The position numbers were made by a program, and so were the translations under genes. Shown here piece after piece: positions 29,393 to 41,210 of a stretch of 64,000 bases of DNA (positions are counted from its first letter, which is position 1; each line of letters begins with the position of its first letter). The stretch spans positions 1 through 64,000 of the forward strand of contig NZ_JABZEO010000001.1 in assembly GCF_013385175.1 (NCBI RefSeq). The letters run 5' to 3'. The DNA is from Allochromatium humboldtianum. Its GTDB lineage: Bacteria; Pseudomonadota; Gammaproteobacteria; Chromatiales; Chromatiaceae. Below the pieces are notes generated by a model. It did no database searches. It saw only the letters and a program-made list of their open reading frames with translations, and was not told the DNA's origin.

Positions 29393-31174
29393 TCAGCGCG
29401 GTGGTCGTGTGGTCTCGCGGAACCAGTCGCGATACTGCTCCATCCGCGTCTGCTGATCCGAGGGCGCCCGACGGCGGCAGGTCGCGGCCTCGGCGCTGCC
29501 CGGGGTCGCGCCCCAGCGGATCTCGACACAATCGTTCGGATTGTAGCCGACCTCCAGGTTGGCGCGTCGGGCATAGAGTTCGCGCAGGCTCAGGCGCCAG
29601 GGGCTGCCGTCGCTGCGCGTATAGTCGATGGCGCGCGTGTCGAGGCGCTGCTCGTGCAGACGTTCGACCCGATCGGCCGCACTGAGCGCGCTCTCGCCGG
29701 AGAGCGCATAGAGTTCGGGGTGGCGGCGGATGCGCTCCGGCAGTCCCGCGACCACCTTCAGCGCGATCAGCAGCCGCATGTCGCGCGAGGGGGTCGCGTA
29801 GTCCTCCCAGGGGCCGATGGTCTCGAAGATCGCCGGGCCGCTCGGCATGGGCACGACCGTGCCCGGATGCTCGCGCATGTAACGCTCGCCGGTGTCGACC
29901 GAGCTGACACGGGTCTCCAGCTGCTCCATCAGCGCCTCCAGCACCGAGTCGTAGGCGGCGACGGGATCGAGTCCGCGCGGATTGATGATCGCGTCGACGC
30001 GCGCATGGAAGGCATCGGGGTCGAGGCCGGCCTGTTCCAGCGAAAAGGCCGGATGCCCGGAACGCCCGTCGAGTTCGGCGTTGGACAGCGGCCGCCAGCC
30101 CGAGCCGCTGGGCGTCAGCGGACGGAACGCCTTGAAGCCGGGACCGGCGCTCGCCGTCTGGGCGAAGAGAAAGTTGCCCTCCCAATAGCGTTTGCGCGCC
30201 ACCGAGTTGTCCGGCTGGGCATCGACCGCGAGCAGCCGCCCGGCGGTCCGTCCGTCGCCCGGCAGCCACTTGACCAGGATCAGGACATGACCATAGGGAT
30301 CGGCATAGAGGGTGCCGGGCCGGAGCGCCTCGCGGCTGAGTTCGACCGGATAGACGTCCGTGGCCTCGGCGTTCAGTGCGGTGCGTGCGCTGCCCGAATG
30401 CACGGTATCGACCAGCCGGCGCGTGGCCTCGCGGAAGGCGCTGATCGGGGCGCGGGCGCCGACGAAGCGGGTGTCGACGATGGGCGCCTCACAGCGCGGC
30501 GGACTGGTGCGGCTACCTCGGTTGCAGGCGCGATAGGCGATCGGCAGTCCGAGCTTCCAGGCGAAATAGGTGCGCAGATAATAGGGCAGGTCGGCGCAGT
30601 CCGGTTCGGCGCGCAGTTGGTTGTCTTCGTTGGCGCCGAGATAGTTGAACAGGAAGTTCTGTGCCGGGTCGCTCAGTACGGGCGTGAGCGACTCGAAGCT
30701 CAGCGTCTGATCGGGCGGGGCGTTGAACAGGTGCTCGATCCAGGCCGAATAGAGCGCCTCGGCGGCCGGATCCCACTGACCGCTGCCGCGATCGCTGCCG
30801 CGATCGCTGCTGCCGCCGCCGACGTCGACCTCAGTGCGCGCGACGATCTGGCCGTAGCGGCTCGCCTCGATACGGTAGAGGCCGCGCTCGGGACGAAAGA
30901 CGGTGCCGTAGAGACTCCAGGGCGGTCCGCCCGCCGCGAGCGCGCGCAGCCGCTGTGTGCGACCCGCCGGATCCGTCACCCTCAGTTCGTCCAGCGACCC
31001 ATCGGCCGCCACCGCGAAGACCTCCAGCGGCTGACCGGGCCGGGGGTCGAGCGGTGCGGTCCAGAGTCGCGTCCCGGATGTCCGGGCAAGGTCTGACTCG
31101 GCGAGCGCCGGGACGCACGCCAGGAGGCCGAGCAGGATCAAGCCGATGAGTGTCCCGAAGCCGTGCGGTCGCAT
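29393..31174 (-). CDS. Exported transglutaminase-like protein of unknown role
   Basis: 593 residues with signal peptide (GTLIGLILLGLLACVPALAE). No name is known, but three segments follow the transglutaminase/papain order: Cys193 in EPDCADLPYYLRTYFAWKLG, His296 in ADPYGHVLILVKW and Asp318 in RLLAVDAQPDN. This Cys-His-Asp set is my inference. An N-terminal beta-domain (RPGQPLEVFAVAADGSLDEL) precedes it. Start at ATG 31174 with AGGTGA upstream; GTG at 31183 is an alternative. It heads a three-gene operon whose other members are lipoproteins, which points to envelope or peptidoglycan work. Confidence 0.7.
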   Translation of the reverse strand: MRPHGFGTLIGLILLGLLACVPALAESDLARTSGTRLWTAPLDPRPGQPLEVFAVAADGSLDELRVTDPAGRTQRLRALAAGGPPWSLYGTVFRPERGLYRIEASRYGQIVARTEVDVGGGSSDRGSDRGSGQWDPAAEALYSAWIEHLFNAPPDQTLSFESLTPVLSDPAQNFLFNYLGANEDNQLRAEPDCADLPYYLRTYFAWKLGLPIAYRACNRGSRTSPPRCEAPIVDTRFVGARAPISAFREATRRLVDTVHSGSARTALNAEATDVYPVELSREALRPGTLYADPYGHVLILVKWLPGDGRTAGRLLAVDAQPDNSVARKRYWEGNFLFAQTASAGPGFKAFRPLTPSGSGWRPLSNAELDGRSGHPAFSLEQAGLDPDAFHARVDAIINPRGLDPVAAYDSVLEALMEQLETRVSSVDTGERYMREHPGTVVPMPSGPAIFETIGPWEDYATPSRDMRLLIALKVVAGLPERIRRHPELYALSGESALSAADRVERLHEQRLDTRAIDYTRSDGSPWRLSLRELYARRANLEVGYNPNDCVEIRWGATPGSAEAATCRRRAPSDQQTRMEQYRDWFRETTRPPR

Positions 31175-31285
31175 CCCGATCACCTCGTCTGAGCCGTGTC
31201 CGGCATCATTCTATAGAATTCGCCCCGGAGAGGGCGCTTGGTTTTCGCCGCGTCCGATATACACATACATCGGAGGATCCTACCC

Positions 31286-33610
<2,325 letters not shown>

Positions 33611-33613
33611 AAC

Positions 33614-36600
33614 TTGAACACTCCCGCATCCCAAACGCCTGGCCCTGGTTCCTCGTCCCTGGCGGATCTGAGTCATGCGCTCCATACACAGTTGAATGGC
33701 GTCCTCGGCATGAGCGAACTGCTCATGGGGACACGACTCGACGCCGAGCAGCGCGGCTATGTCGAGACCCTGACCCGCGCCGGCCGACGCCTGCAGGATG
33801 TGATCCGCGACGTGCTGGATCTCACCCGCATCGAGACCGACCAGATCCGGTTGGCGGATCTCGAGTTTCCGCTCCTGGAGGCGATCGATGAGGTGCTCGC
33901 GGCCGCCGCCGAGCACGCCGAGGACGCGGGGCTGGAACTCGCCGGCGATCTCGCGCCGGATCTGCCCTGGCGCGTGCGCGGTGATCCGGGGCGCTTCAAG
34001 CGGCTCCTGCGCTATCTGATCGAGGATCTGATCGATCTGACGGCCGCGGGTGAGCTGGTGATGCGCGCGCTCTGGTCGGCCGGGTCTGTGTTGCGCGTCG
34101 AGGTCCACGCCAGCCAGACGGCCGGATTCCAGCGTCCGGTCGGCTCCGAGGGCGCCTGGACCGGGGGCGCCGCCGGTTCGGGTCTGGGCCTGACCGTCGC
34201 GCGTGCCTGGGTCGAGCGCATGGGCGGGCGACTGCTGTGCGAGCCGCCGGCGCTGGATGGGAGGCTCGCCTGGATCGAATTGCCGCTGACGGCAGTCTCT
34301 CCCGAGCGTCCGGCCCAGCGGCCCGAGGCGTCCCTGGCCGGACACCGGGCGCTCCTGGTCGCCCCCGAGGGGCCGGTCGCCGAGGTGCTGGACGCACGGT
34401 TGAACGAACTGGGATTGAGCGTGACGCGCTGTAGCGAGGCCGAGACGGCACGCACGACCGCACGCGCGGCCGCCGAGGTGCTGGCGCCCTTCGCGGTGCT
34501 GCTCGTGGATGCGCGGATCAAGGGGCTGGAGCCGCTGCTCTCGGAGCGCTCGGTCCAGGCCGAACCGGCGCTGGCGACGCTACGACGCCTGTTGCTGGCG
34601 CCGAGCAGACCGGGCTGGCGCGACGAGCAGGCCGCCCGGCTCGCGGTCTCGGCCCGACTGACCAAGCCTGTCACCCGCGCCTCCCTGGTCGCCGCCCTGA
34701 CCGGCAACGGGGCCGAGTCAGACCCCGTCGAATCCTGGAGACCCGAAGACGCGCCATCCACGGCGTCCGATCCCGAGGGACTCGGACTCCGGGTGCTGGT
34801 CGCCGACGACAACGCCATCAACCAGGACACGGTCGCGGCCATGCTCAGATCGCTCGGCTGTGAGGCGCGCATCGTGTTCGATGGTCAGGCCGCGATCGAG
34901 GCGTTGAGCCGCGAGTCCTTCGATCTGGTGCTCATGGATTGCAAGATGCCGCTCATGGATGGCTACGAAGCGGCACGGCGCATCCGGCTCCAGGAGGGCG
35001 AGACCCGCAGCCGGCTGCCCATCATCGCCCTGACCGCCCATGCCATGGAAGGCGACCAGGAACGCTGTCGCGCCGCCGGCATGGACGACTATCTGACCAA
35101 GCCGCTGTCGCGGCGTGCCTTGCAGGCGATGCTCGAACGCTGGTCGCCCCGGCGTTCGGCGGGAGTCGCGAGTGCGTCCGGGTCCGAGGTCGTGCCGGGG
35201 CCGATGCACCACTCATCGACCGGGCTCGACGCCTTCATGGACTGGCCGATCCTGGAGCCTGGGCCGCTTGCGACCGTGCGCGCGCTCGATGCCGAGGCGG
35301 GCCGGGCCTTGGCGGCGCGCTTGATCGGCGGTTTCCTCGAGGCCGAACCCGGACTGAGTGCCGCGATCCGCTCGGACCTGGAGACGGGGCGATCCGTCTC
35401 TCTGGCCGAGGCCGCGCGCGCCCTGGGGGCGAGTGCCGCGACGCTCGGTCTGGCGCGTCTGGCCAGACTGTGCGAGCGCCTGGAACACCTGCCCGAGTCG
35501 GCGCTGACGCCACAGATGCGCGACGAGGCCATTACGACGCTCGAGGCGGTCCTGACCCAGAGCCGCGAGGCCCTTGCCGCACTCGACGACGCCGATTCGA
35601 CGCCGTCGGCCCCGACAGCCGAACCACTCGACGCCTCGCTCCAGCGCGGGACGAGCGGCCCGCCGGACCAGGAGCGGATCGAGTCGTCCGAGTCCCCCTT
35701 GATCCTGATGGTCGACACGGATCCGGAACTCGAATCCAGGGTGCGCGAGATGCTGGAGCAGCGTGGACTGCGGTTCGTCGTCGCCCATGACGAACGCGGC
35801 GCCCTGGAGTCGGTCGCGCGCCGGCGCCCGGACCTGATCCTGCTCGATCTCATGGCGCCTGGGCTGGATGGTCACGGGATCTGCCGGCGGCTGCGTCACT
35901 GTGCCGGCCTGGAACTGGCCCCCATCCTGGCCGTGATCGAGGGCGAGGATCTGGCGGCCATCGAGCACGCCTACGAGTCCGGCGCCACCGACTTCCAGGT
36001 CAAGCCGCTCGACTGGCCCCTGCTGCTGCACCGCATCCGCTATCTGCTGCGCGGGCGTGACACCCTGGCCGCCCTGCACCGCAGCGAGGCCAGCCAGAGC
36101 GCCCTGATCGCGGCCATCCCAGACGCGCTGCTGCGGCTCGACAGTCAGGGCCGGGTGTTGCAGTTCAAATCGGGCTGGCTGCCGGGGGCGGTGCGTGCGC
36201 GACCCGAGTCGGGCGCCTCGACCCTCTCCGACGTGCTGCCCGAGTCGGCCTGCGCCCTCATTCGGCGTGAACTCGCCGCGACCCTGGTCGAGCATGGCGT
36301 GCGCGAACTGGAGATCGAAGTGACCGACGAGCGTGGCGAGGCGCGCGTCTTCGAGGCGCGTCTCATCGCCATCGACGCCGATCAGATCATCCTGCTGCTG
36401 CGCGACATGACCGAGCGTCAGCGTCGCCAGCGCGTCATCCAGCAACTGGCCTATCAGGACAACCTCACCGGACTGGCCAATCGCCACCGTTTCAATCTGG
36501 ATCTGGCGCGCGCCCTGACCCGCGCGCGCCGGCGCGACGATCGGCTGGCGCTGCTGTGCCTGGATCTGGATCGCTTCAAGCGCGTCAACGACTCGCTCGG

Positions 36601-37792
36601 GCACGGCATCGGCGACGAGTTGCTGCGTGTGGCCGCGCAGCGCCTGCAGGACGCCGTCGACGAGGTCGGCGCCGCGCTCAAGCCCCAGGGCATCGGCTTC
36701 GCCAGTACCATCGCCCGGCTCGGCGGCGATGAGCTGACCCTGATCCTCAAGGGGCGCGATGCCGAGCGCGTCGCCATGCGGGTCGCCGACGCCATCCTGA
36801 ACAAATTCCGTCAGCCCTTCCGGCTCGCCGGCCATTCGCTCGTCTGCACGGCGTCCATCGGCATCGCCCTGAGTCCCGACGATGGGGACACGCCCGAGAC
36901 CCTGCTCAAGCACGCCGACACCGCGCTCTATGCCGCCAAGCTCAAGGGGCGCGACACCTATCGTTTCTTCACCGCGTCCATGGGCCAGCGAGCCCGGCAG
37001 CGGCTGGAGACCGAGGCGCGCCTGCGCCGCGCGCTCGAACGGGATGAGTTCAGGCTCCATTATCAACCCATCCTCGACAGCCGCACGCGCGCGCCCATCG
37101 CGCTGGAGGCGCTGTTGCGCTGGGAGGACCGCGAGCAGGGGTTGCTGGACCCCGAGCGCTTCCTCGCGATCGCCAACGAGTCGGGGCTGATCCTGCCCAT
37201 CGGCGCCTGGGTGATCTCAGAGGTCGGGCGTCAGCTCGCCCACTGGTCGAACCAGGGGCCTGTCCTGCCGCTCTCGATCAACCTCTCGGATACCCAGTTC
37301 AGCGATCGCGGTCTGATCGATCGGCTGTTCCGGCTCGCGCGCGCCTGTCCGCCCGGAACCATCGAGCTGGATGTCACCGAGAGTCTGCTTTTGGCGCGCG
37401 ACTCACGTCTGCTCGACACCCTGGCGCGTTTGCGCGAACAGGGGATGCGGGTGGCCATCGACGACTTCGGGACCGGCTATTCCTCGCTCGCCGTGCTCAA
37501 GCATCTGCCGATCGACACGCTCAAGATCGACCGGGCCTTCATTCGCGAGATCGGACGCGAACCCAACACCGAACTCCTGATCCGCACCATCATCGGTCTG
37601 GGACACGGACTCGGTCTGCGGCTGGTCGCCGAAGGGGTGGAGACCGAGGAGCAATTCGCCTTCCTGGCGCGTGAGGGATGCGACGCGATGCAGGGGTTCC
37701 TATTCAATCACCCCATTCCGGCGGACGAGTTCGTGCCGGATGGATTCACTCCTGTCACGATGAGCCGGACGCTTGGCCGGGAGAGTCCTTAG
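33614..37792 (+). CDS. Degenerate histidine kinase fused to receivers, GGDEF and EAL
   Basis: 1392 residues from a TTG preceded by AAGGA; no membrane helix. Order: HisKA-like (His21 in DLSHALHTQLNGVLGM), HATPase-like without an N box or DxGxG but with GSGLGL, a partly degenerate receiver, a full receiver (Asp442 in LMDCKMPLMDG), an HPt-like helix bundle in which Arg602 stands where His is expected (AARALGASAATLG), a third receiver (Asp745), a PAS-like segment, GGDEF (GGDEL at 1037-1041) and EAL (Glu1165 in LEALLRW, DDFGTGYSSL, EGVET). EAL residues look complete, so c-di-GMP breakdown is likely; cyclase activity is less sure. The adjacent kinase probably phosphorylates its receivers. Confidence 0.9.
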   Translation: MNTPASQTPGPGSSSLADLSHALHTQLNGVLGMSELLMGTRLDAEQRGYVETLTRAGRRLQDVIRDVLDLTRIETDQIRLADLEFPLLEAIDEVLAAAAEHAEDAGLELAGDLAPDLPWRVRGDPGRFKRLLRYLIEDLIDLTAAGELVMRALWSAGSVLRVEVHASQTAGFQRPVGSEGAWTGGAAGSGLGLTVARAWVERMGGRLLCEPPALDGRLAWIELPLTAVSPERPAQRPEASLAGHRALLVAPEGPVAEVLDARLNELGLSVTRCSEAETARTTARAAAEVLAPFAVLLVDARIKGLEPLLSERSVQAEPALATLRRLLLAPSRPGWRDEQAARLAVSARLTKPVTRASLVAALTGNGAESDPVESWRPEDAPSTASDPEGLGLRVLVADDNAINQDTVAAMLRSLGCEARIVFDGQAAIEALSRESFDLVLMDCKMPLMDGYEAARRIRLQEGETRSRLPIIALTAHAMEGDQERCRAAGMDDYLTKPLSRRALQAMLERWSPRRSAGVASASGSEVVPGPMHHSSTGLDAFMDWPILEPGPLATVRALDAEAGRALAARLIGGFLEAEPGLSAAIRSDLETGRSVSLAEAARALGASAATLGLARLARLCERLEHLPESALTPQMRDEAITTLEAVLTQSREALAALDDADSTPSAPTAEPLDASLQRGTSGPPDQERIESSESPLILMVDTDPELESRVREMLEQRGLRFVVAHDERGALESVARRRPDLILLDLMAPGLDGHGICRRLRHCAGLELAPILAVIEGEDLAAIEHAYESGATDFQVKPLDWPLLLHRIRYLLRGRDTLAALHRSEASQSALIAAIPDALLRLDSQGRVLQFKSGWLPGAVRARPESGASTLSDVLPESACALIRRELAATLVEHGVRELEIEVTDERGEARVFEARLIAIDADQIILLLRDMTERQRRQRVIQQLAYQDNLTGLANRHRFNLDLARALTRARRRDDRLALLCLDLDRFKRVNDSLGHGIGDELLRVAAQRLQDAVDEVGAALKPQGIGFASTIARLGGDELTLILKGRDAERVAMRVADAILNKFRQPFRLAGHSLVCTASIGIALSPDDGDTPETLLKHADTALYAAKLKGRDTYRFFTASMGQRARQRLETEARLRRALERDEFRLHYQPILDSRTRAPIALEALLRWEDREQGLLDPERFLAIANESGLILPIGAWVISEVGRQLAHWSNQGPVLPLSINLSDTQFSDRGLIDRLFRLARACPPGTIELDVTESLLLARDSRLLDTLARLREQGMRVAIDDFGTGYSSLAVLKHLPIDTLKIDRAFIREIGREPNTELLIRTIIGLGHGLGLRLVAEGVETEEQFAFLAREGCDAMQGFLFNHPIPADEFVPDGFTPVTMSRTLGRESP

Positions 37793-38942
37793 ACAGGCCG
37801 GCCGCGACCACCAGATCGCTCCAGACGTTGATGGTTGTGATCGGATAGTCGAAGAAACGGTCGACGACCAGATAGAGCGCCAGATAGGTCTGGGGCAGTC
37901 CCAGCAGATCCAGCATGAAGGCCATCATGGCGATGCCGCCGCCGGGGATCCCGGCGGTTCCGGCGGAGGAGGCCATGGTCAGCAGCACGATGAACAGTGC
38001 CTGCCACAGCGTGAGATCCACGCCCGCCAGCTGCGACATGAAGATCAGCAGGATCGACTGATAGAGCGCCGAGCCGTCCATGTTGAGCGTGGCGCCCAGC
38101 GGCAGGGTCAGGCTGGTGATGCGTTCAGGCACGCCGAAGCGTTCCAGCGCCCGCTTGGAGACCGGATAGGTCGCCGAGCTGGAGGCGGTCGAGAGCGCCG
38201 TCAGCAGCGGTTCGCGGCAGGCGAGCGCCAGACGCCAGGGTGCGCGCCCGGTGAGCAGGTGATAGAGCAGGGGCAGGACGACCAGCGCATGGAGTCCGGC
38301 TGCCAGCGCCACCGCCCAGACGAAGGCGTGCAGGCGCAGGATCTCGGCCCAGTCCATGACGGCGAGACTGGTATAGACCAGGGCGGCGATGCCGATCGGG
38401 GCCAGGGTCAGAATGCCGGCGAGCAGCTGCATCAGGAGCGCGTCGAGCGCCCGTGCGCCGCCGAGCAGGGTGTCGCGCTGGTCGGTCTGCAACCGGCGCG
38501 AGGCCAGCGCCGCTAGCACCGCCACGACGACGATGTGCAGGATGTTGCCCTCGGCCAGTGAGGCGAAGAGGTTGGTCGGGATCAGGTTGGCGATCAGGCG
38601 CTCCAGACTGAAGGCCGCACCGTCCGGCGCCACCGGCTCCAGGTCGAGCAGACCGATCGGGACGTTCTGCGAGAAGGTCAGCCCGATTCCGGTGCCGAGC
38701 ATGGCGGCGATGCAGGAAGTGATCAGGTAATAGAGCAGGGCGCGCCCGCCGATATGACGCAGATCCCGCCCGCCGGCAAGCGAGGCATAGATGGAGACCA
38801 GGATCAGCGGCAGGATCAGGAGCTTGAGCAGCGACAGGAAGATCTGCCCGATCCAGGCGACAGTGGGCGCGCCCTGGGGGAGCAGGAGCGCCAGCAGGAT
38901 ACCGAGGATCAGACCGCTGGGGATGGAGTAGAGCCGGCGCAT
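37755..38942 (-). CDS. Dicarboxylate/amino acid:cation symporter (SDF family)
   Basis: 395 residues with eight membrane segments and two hairpin loops. LTLPLGATLNMDGSALYQSI contains the NMDGS/T motif for cation and substrate, and MASSAGTAGIPGGGIAMMAF is the HP2 loop of the GltP/DctA family. It imports an acidic amino acid or C4-dicarboxylate driven by H+ or Na+; which one is not decidable from sequence. Its 3' end overlaps the end of the preceding gene by 38 bases, tail to tail. Confidence 0.9.
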   Translation of the reverse strand: MRRLYSIPSGLILGILLALLLPQGAPTVAWIGQIFLSLLKLLILPLILVSIYASLAGGRDLRHIGGRALLYYLITSCIAAMLGTGIGLTFSQNVPIGLLDLEPVAPDGAAFSLERLIANLIPTNLFASLAEGNILHIVVVAVLAALASRRLQTDQRDTLLGGARALDALLMQLLAGILTLAPIGIAALVYTSLAVMDWAEILRLHAFVWAVALAAGLHALVVLPLLYHLLTGRAPWRLALACREPLLTALSTASSSATYPVSKRALERFGVPERITSLTLPLGATLNMDGSALYQSILLIFMSQLAGVDLTLWQALFIVLLTMASSAGTAGIPGGGIAMMAFMLDLLGLPQTYLALYLVVDRFFDYPITTINVWSDLVVAAGLSKDSPGQASGSS

Positions 38943-38965
38943 GGATCGCGTGTGCCTCGCTTCGG

Positions 38966-40429
38966 TCAGGAGGCCGATGTCCAGCCGAGCCGCTGGAGAT
39001 TCCGCTCGACCTGTTCCTGATCGCTGTAGGGCGTCTTGTGCCCGTCGCGATCGATATAGCGCTCATGGCCCTTGCCGGCGATGAGCGCGACCCAGGGTTC
39101 ATAATCCGGACGGGCGGCGAGCTGGTCGAAGAGCCGGGCGATGGCCTCGGCGCGGTCGACGACGACGCTGTAGTCCTGGCCTTCGGGGAATCCGGTCAGG
39201 ATGTCGTCGATGATGCGCTCGGGCGGCTCATGGCGCGGGTTGTCTGAGGTGACGATGATCGCGTCCGAGTGGCGGGCGACGGCCGCGCCCATCAGCGGAC
39301 GCTTGAAGCGGTCGCGATCGCCGCCGCAGCCGAAGAGCGTGACCACGCGCGCGTCGGGGAAGCCGTCGCGGATGGCGCCGAGGATGGTGTCGAGCGCGTC
39401 CGGGGTGTGGGCGAAGTCGATGACGATGGCGCGGTTGCCGTGGACGCGGCAGTCGAAGCGTCCGTCGACTGGCTGGAGATGGCGCCAGTGTTGGCGTGTT
39501 GCGTCATCCGGCAGGGCACCGAGCACGCGCTCGGCCAGAGCGACCGCCAGCGCATAGTTGGCGCGATTGTGCGCGAGGGCGAGGAAGGGCTTGGCCGCGA
39601 TCGCCTCGGGCGGGAGCCGGGCCGGCTCCAGCACCTCGACCGGAACCGGCGTCGGGCCGCGTGCGGCGAGTCGATCGGCCACGGCGCGGCTGGTGCAGTA
39701 GAGCCGTCCGCCGGGCTGGATCAGATCGAGCAGACGCGCCTTGGCGGCGAAATAGCTGGCCTCGTCGCGGTGATAGTCGAGATGGTCCAGGGTGAAGTTG
39801 GTCCAGCCGGCGTCCTGGAATGGGATACCCGCGACGCGCCCCTGGTCGAGCGCATGGCTGCTGGCCTCCATCACCACCACGTCGGCCTGATCCTGATGGG
39901 CGTGCAGCAGCCGGCGCAGCTCGATCAGCGGCGGTGAGGTGAAGCCGGTCTCGATCTGGCGCACGCCATCGAGGAAGACGCCGAGCGTGCCGATCGACAG
40001 CACCCGTCGGCCATGCGCGGCGAGGATGGATTCCAGATACTTCACGGTCGTCGTCTTGCCGTTGGTGCCCGTGACACCGATGAAGCGCAGCGCACCGGGC
40101 GCGAGCGGATAGACGACATCACAGAACCGGCGCACGACCTCGGTCCAGTCGTCCGGGCGGGTGACATGGAGCGCGACGCCGGGCATCCGGTCGAAACAGT
40201 CCAGCGGACGGTTGGTGACGAGGGTCGCGAAGCGTCGTCCGGCGAAGTAGCGCCGGTGGATCTCGCTGTCCGTCAGGCCATCGTCGAAGCGCTGGAAGAA
40301 GAGGATGGAACCGTCGTCACAGGCATCGGCGCGCCACTGGATGTTGGTCGGGCGCGGCGCCTCGGGCGCGGGGCGGCTCCAGGCGAAGTCGGTGGTGGCG
40401 AGCAGATGGGTGAGGGCGTCGGTGAGCAT
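38966..40429 (-). CDS. MurE-like Mur ligase, stand-alone
   Basis: 487 residues with the three Mur ligase domains: N-terminal domain, central ATPase (FIGVTGTNGKTTTVKYLESI, MEASSHALDQGRV) and C-terminal domain (FGCGGDRDRFKRPLMG, TSDNPRHEPPERII). DNPR followed by His-Glu is the meso-diaminopimelate recognition motif of MurE, so it may add meso-Dap or a similar amino acid to UDP-MurNAc-dipeptide or a related compound. It lies outside any division and cell-wall cluster, so it may be a second paralogue or serve another pathway; the true murE is not in the window. It may share a transcript with the downstream transporter gene (23 bases apart). Confidence 0.8.
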   Translation of the reverse strand: MLTDALTHLLATTDFAWSRPAPEAPRPTNIQWRADACDDGSILFFQRFDDGLTDSEIHRRYFAGRRFATLVTNRPLDCFDRMPGVALHVTRPDDWTEVVRRFCDVVYPLAPGALRFIGVTGTNGKTTTVKYLESILAAHGRRVLSIGTLGVFLDGVRQIETGFTSPPLIELRRLLHAHQDQADVVVMEASSHALDQGRVAGIPFQDAGWTNFTLDHLDYHRDEASYFAAKARLLDLIQPGGRLYCTSRAVADRLAARGPTPVPVEVLEPARLPPEAIAAKPFLALAHNRANYALAVALAERVLGALPDDATRQHWRHLQPVDGRFDCRVHGNRAIVIDFAHTPDALDTILGAIRDGFPDARVVTLFGCGGDRDRFKRPLMGAAVARHSDAIIVTSDNPRHEPPERIIDDILTGFPEGQDYSVVVDRAEAIARLFDQLAARPDYEPWVALIAGKGHERYIDRDGHKTPYSDQEQVERNLQRLGWTSAS

Positions 40430-40554
40430 GTTCGGGGGCCGCTGTTCGGGTCGTCGCTGGGGGTGGCGAATTTTGGTGCAAGTCGCCTTATACTGGCAGC
40501 GCGGTCTGTCCGTCCATCTTCAAGCCTTCGTGAACTCGAATCCGGGAGTCCATC

Positions 40555-41202
40555 ATGCGTCGAATCACCGTCACCGCCGTGGCCCTGTCCGCGTTCCTGC
40601 CGACCCTGGTCCTGGCTCAAGCCTGGACGCCCTATGGCCCCTATGCGCCGGGCGTCGCTGAACCCGCGCCCTATGCCGGTTATCCGGGAGCCTACGGACC
40701 GCCCGTTCCGCCCGCGCCCTGGTCGACGCCTGCGGAGGGCGGCGCCAACTGGCCGGCGGCTCCCTATGCCGCCCCTGAGATGCCGGCGCCACCGGCTGGA
40801 TTCGAATCGGCGCCCTGGCCGCCTCAGGGCGCCGCTGAGCGGATGGCGCCCCGCGAGCGTCCGGCCTGGCCGCGTCTGAGCCTCACGCGCCGCGCCACCG
40901 ATGACGCTTATCTGATCGAGATCCAACTCCAGAACATCCAGCCGGATCAGGTCGAGATCCGCCCGGCCGGTCGCGGTCTGGTCATCACGCACAGTGCCAC
41001 GGTCCGCTTCAGCCAGAACGACACCCTGCCGGGTGGTGACGGCTATCAGAGCCGTTACAGCATCTCGCGCGACACCAGCGGTCGGCGCGTGGGGCTGCCG
41101 CCGGATGCCAATCTGGCCGGCATGACGCGCGAGGTCGAGGACGGTCGCATCCTGATCCGCGTGCCCAGAGTCGCCGATGCCTGGCGCGGCGGGCGCTGGT
41201 GA
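40555..41202 (+). CDS. Exported alpha-crystallin/Hsp20-like protein
   Basis: 215 residues: signal peptide (TVTAVALSAFLPTLVLAQA), a 70-residue Pro/Ala/Tyr/Gly-rich linker, then about 100 residues with an Hsp20-like pattern (DDAYLIEIQLQNIQPDQVEI, GRGLVITHSATVRFSQ, REVEDGRILIRVPRV). The last segment matches the G-x-L-x-I/V-P motif of the alpha-crystallin domain in degenerate form (GRILIRVP). A periplasmic chaperone-like role is inferred. It overlaps the next gene by a GTGA. Confidence 0.65.
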   Translation: MRRITVTAVALSAFLPTLVLAQAWTPYGPYAPGVAEPAPYAGYPGAYGPPVPPAPWSTPAEGGANWPAAPYAAPEMPAPPAGFESAPWPPQGAAERMAPRERPAWPRLSLTRRATDDAYLIEIQLQNIQPDQVEIRPAGRGLVITHSATVRFSQNDTLPGGDGYQSRYSISRDTSGRRVGLPPDANLAGMTREVEDGRILIRVPRVADAWRGGRW

Positions 41203-41210
41203 GTTCGGGC

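Noticed and set aside
29321-31096. 591-codon frame opposite the transglutaminase-like gene
   Set aside because: No ribosome binding site or domain; the minus-strand gene has a signal peptide and family-like motifs.
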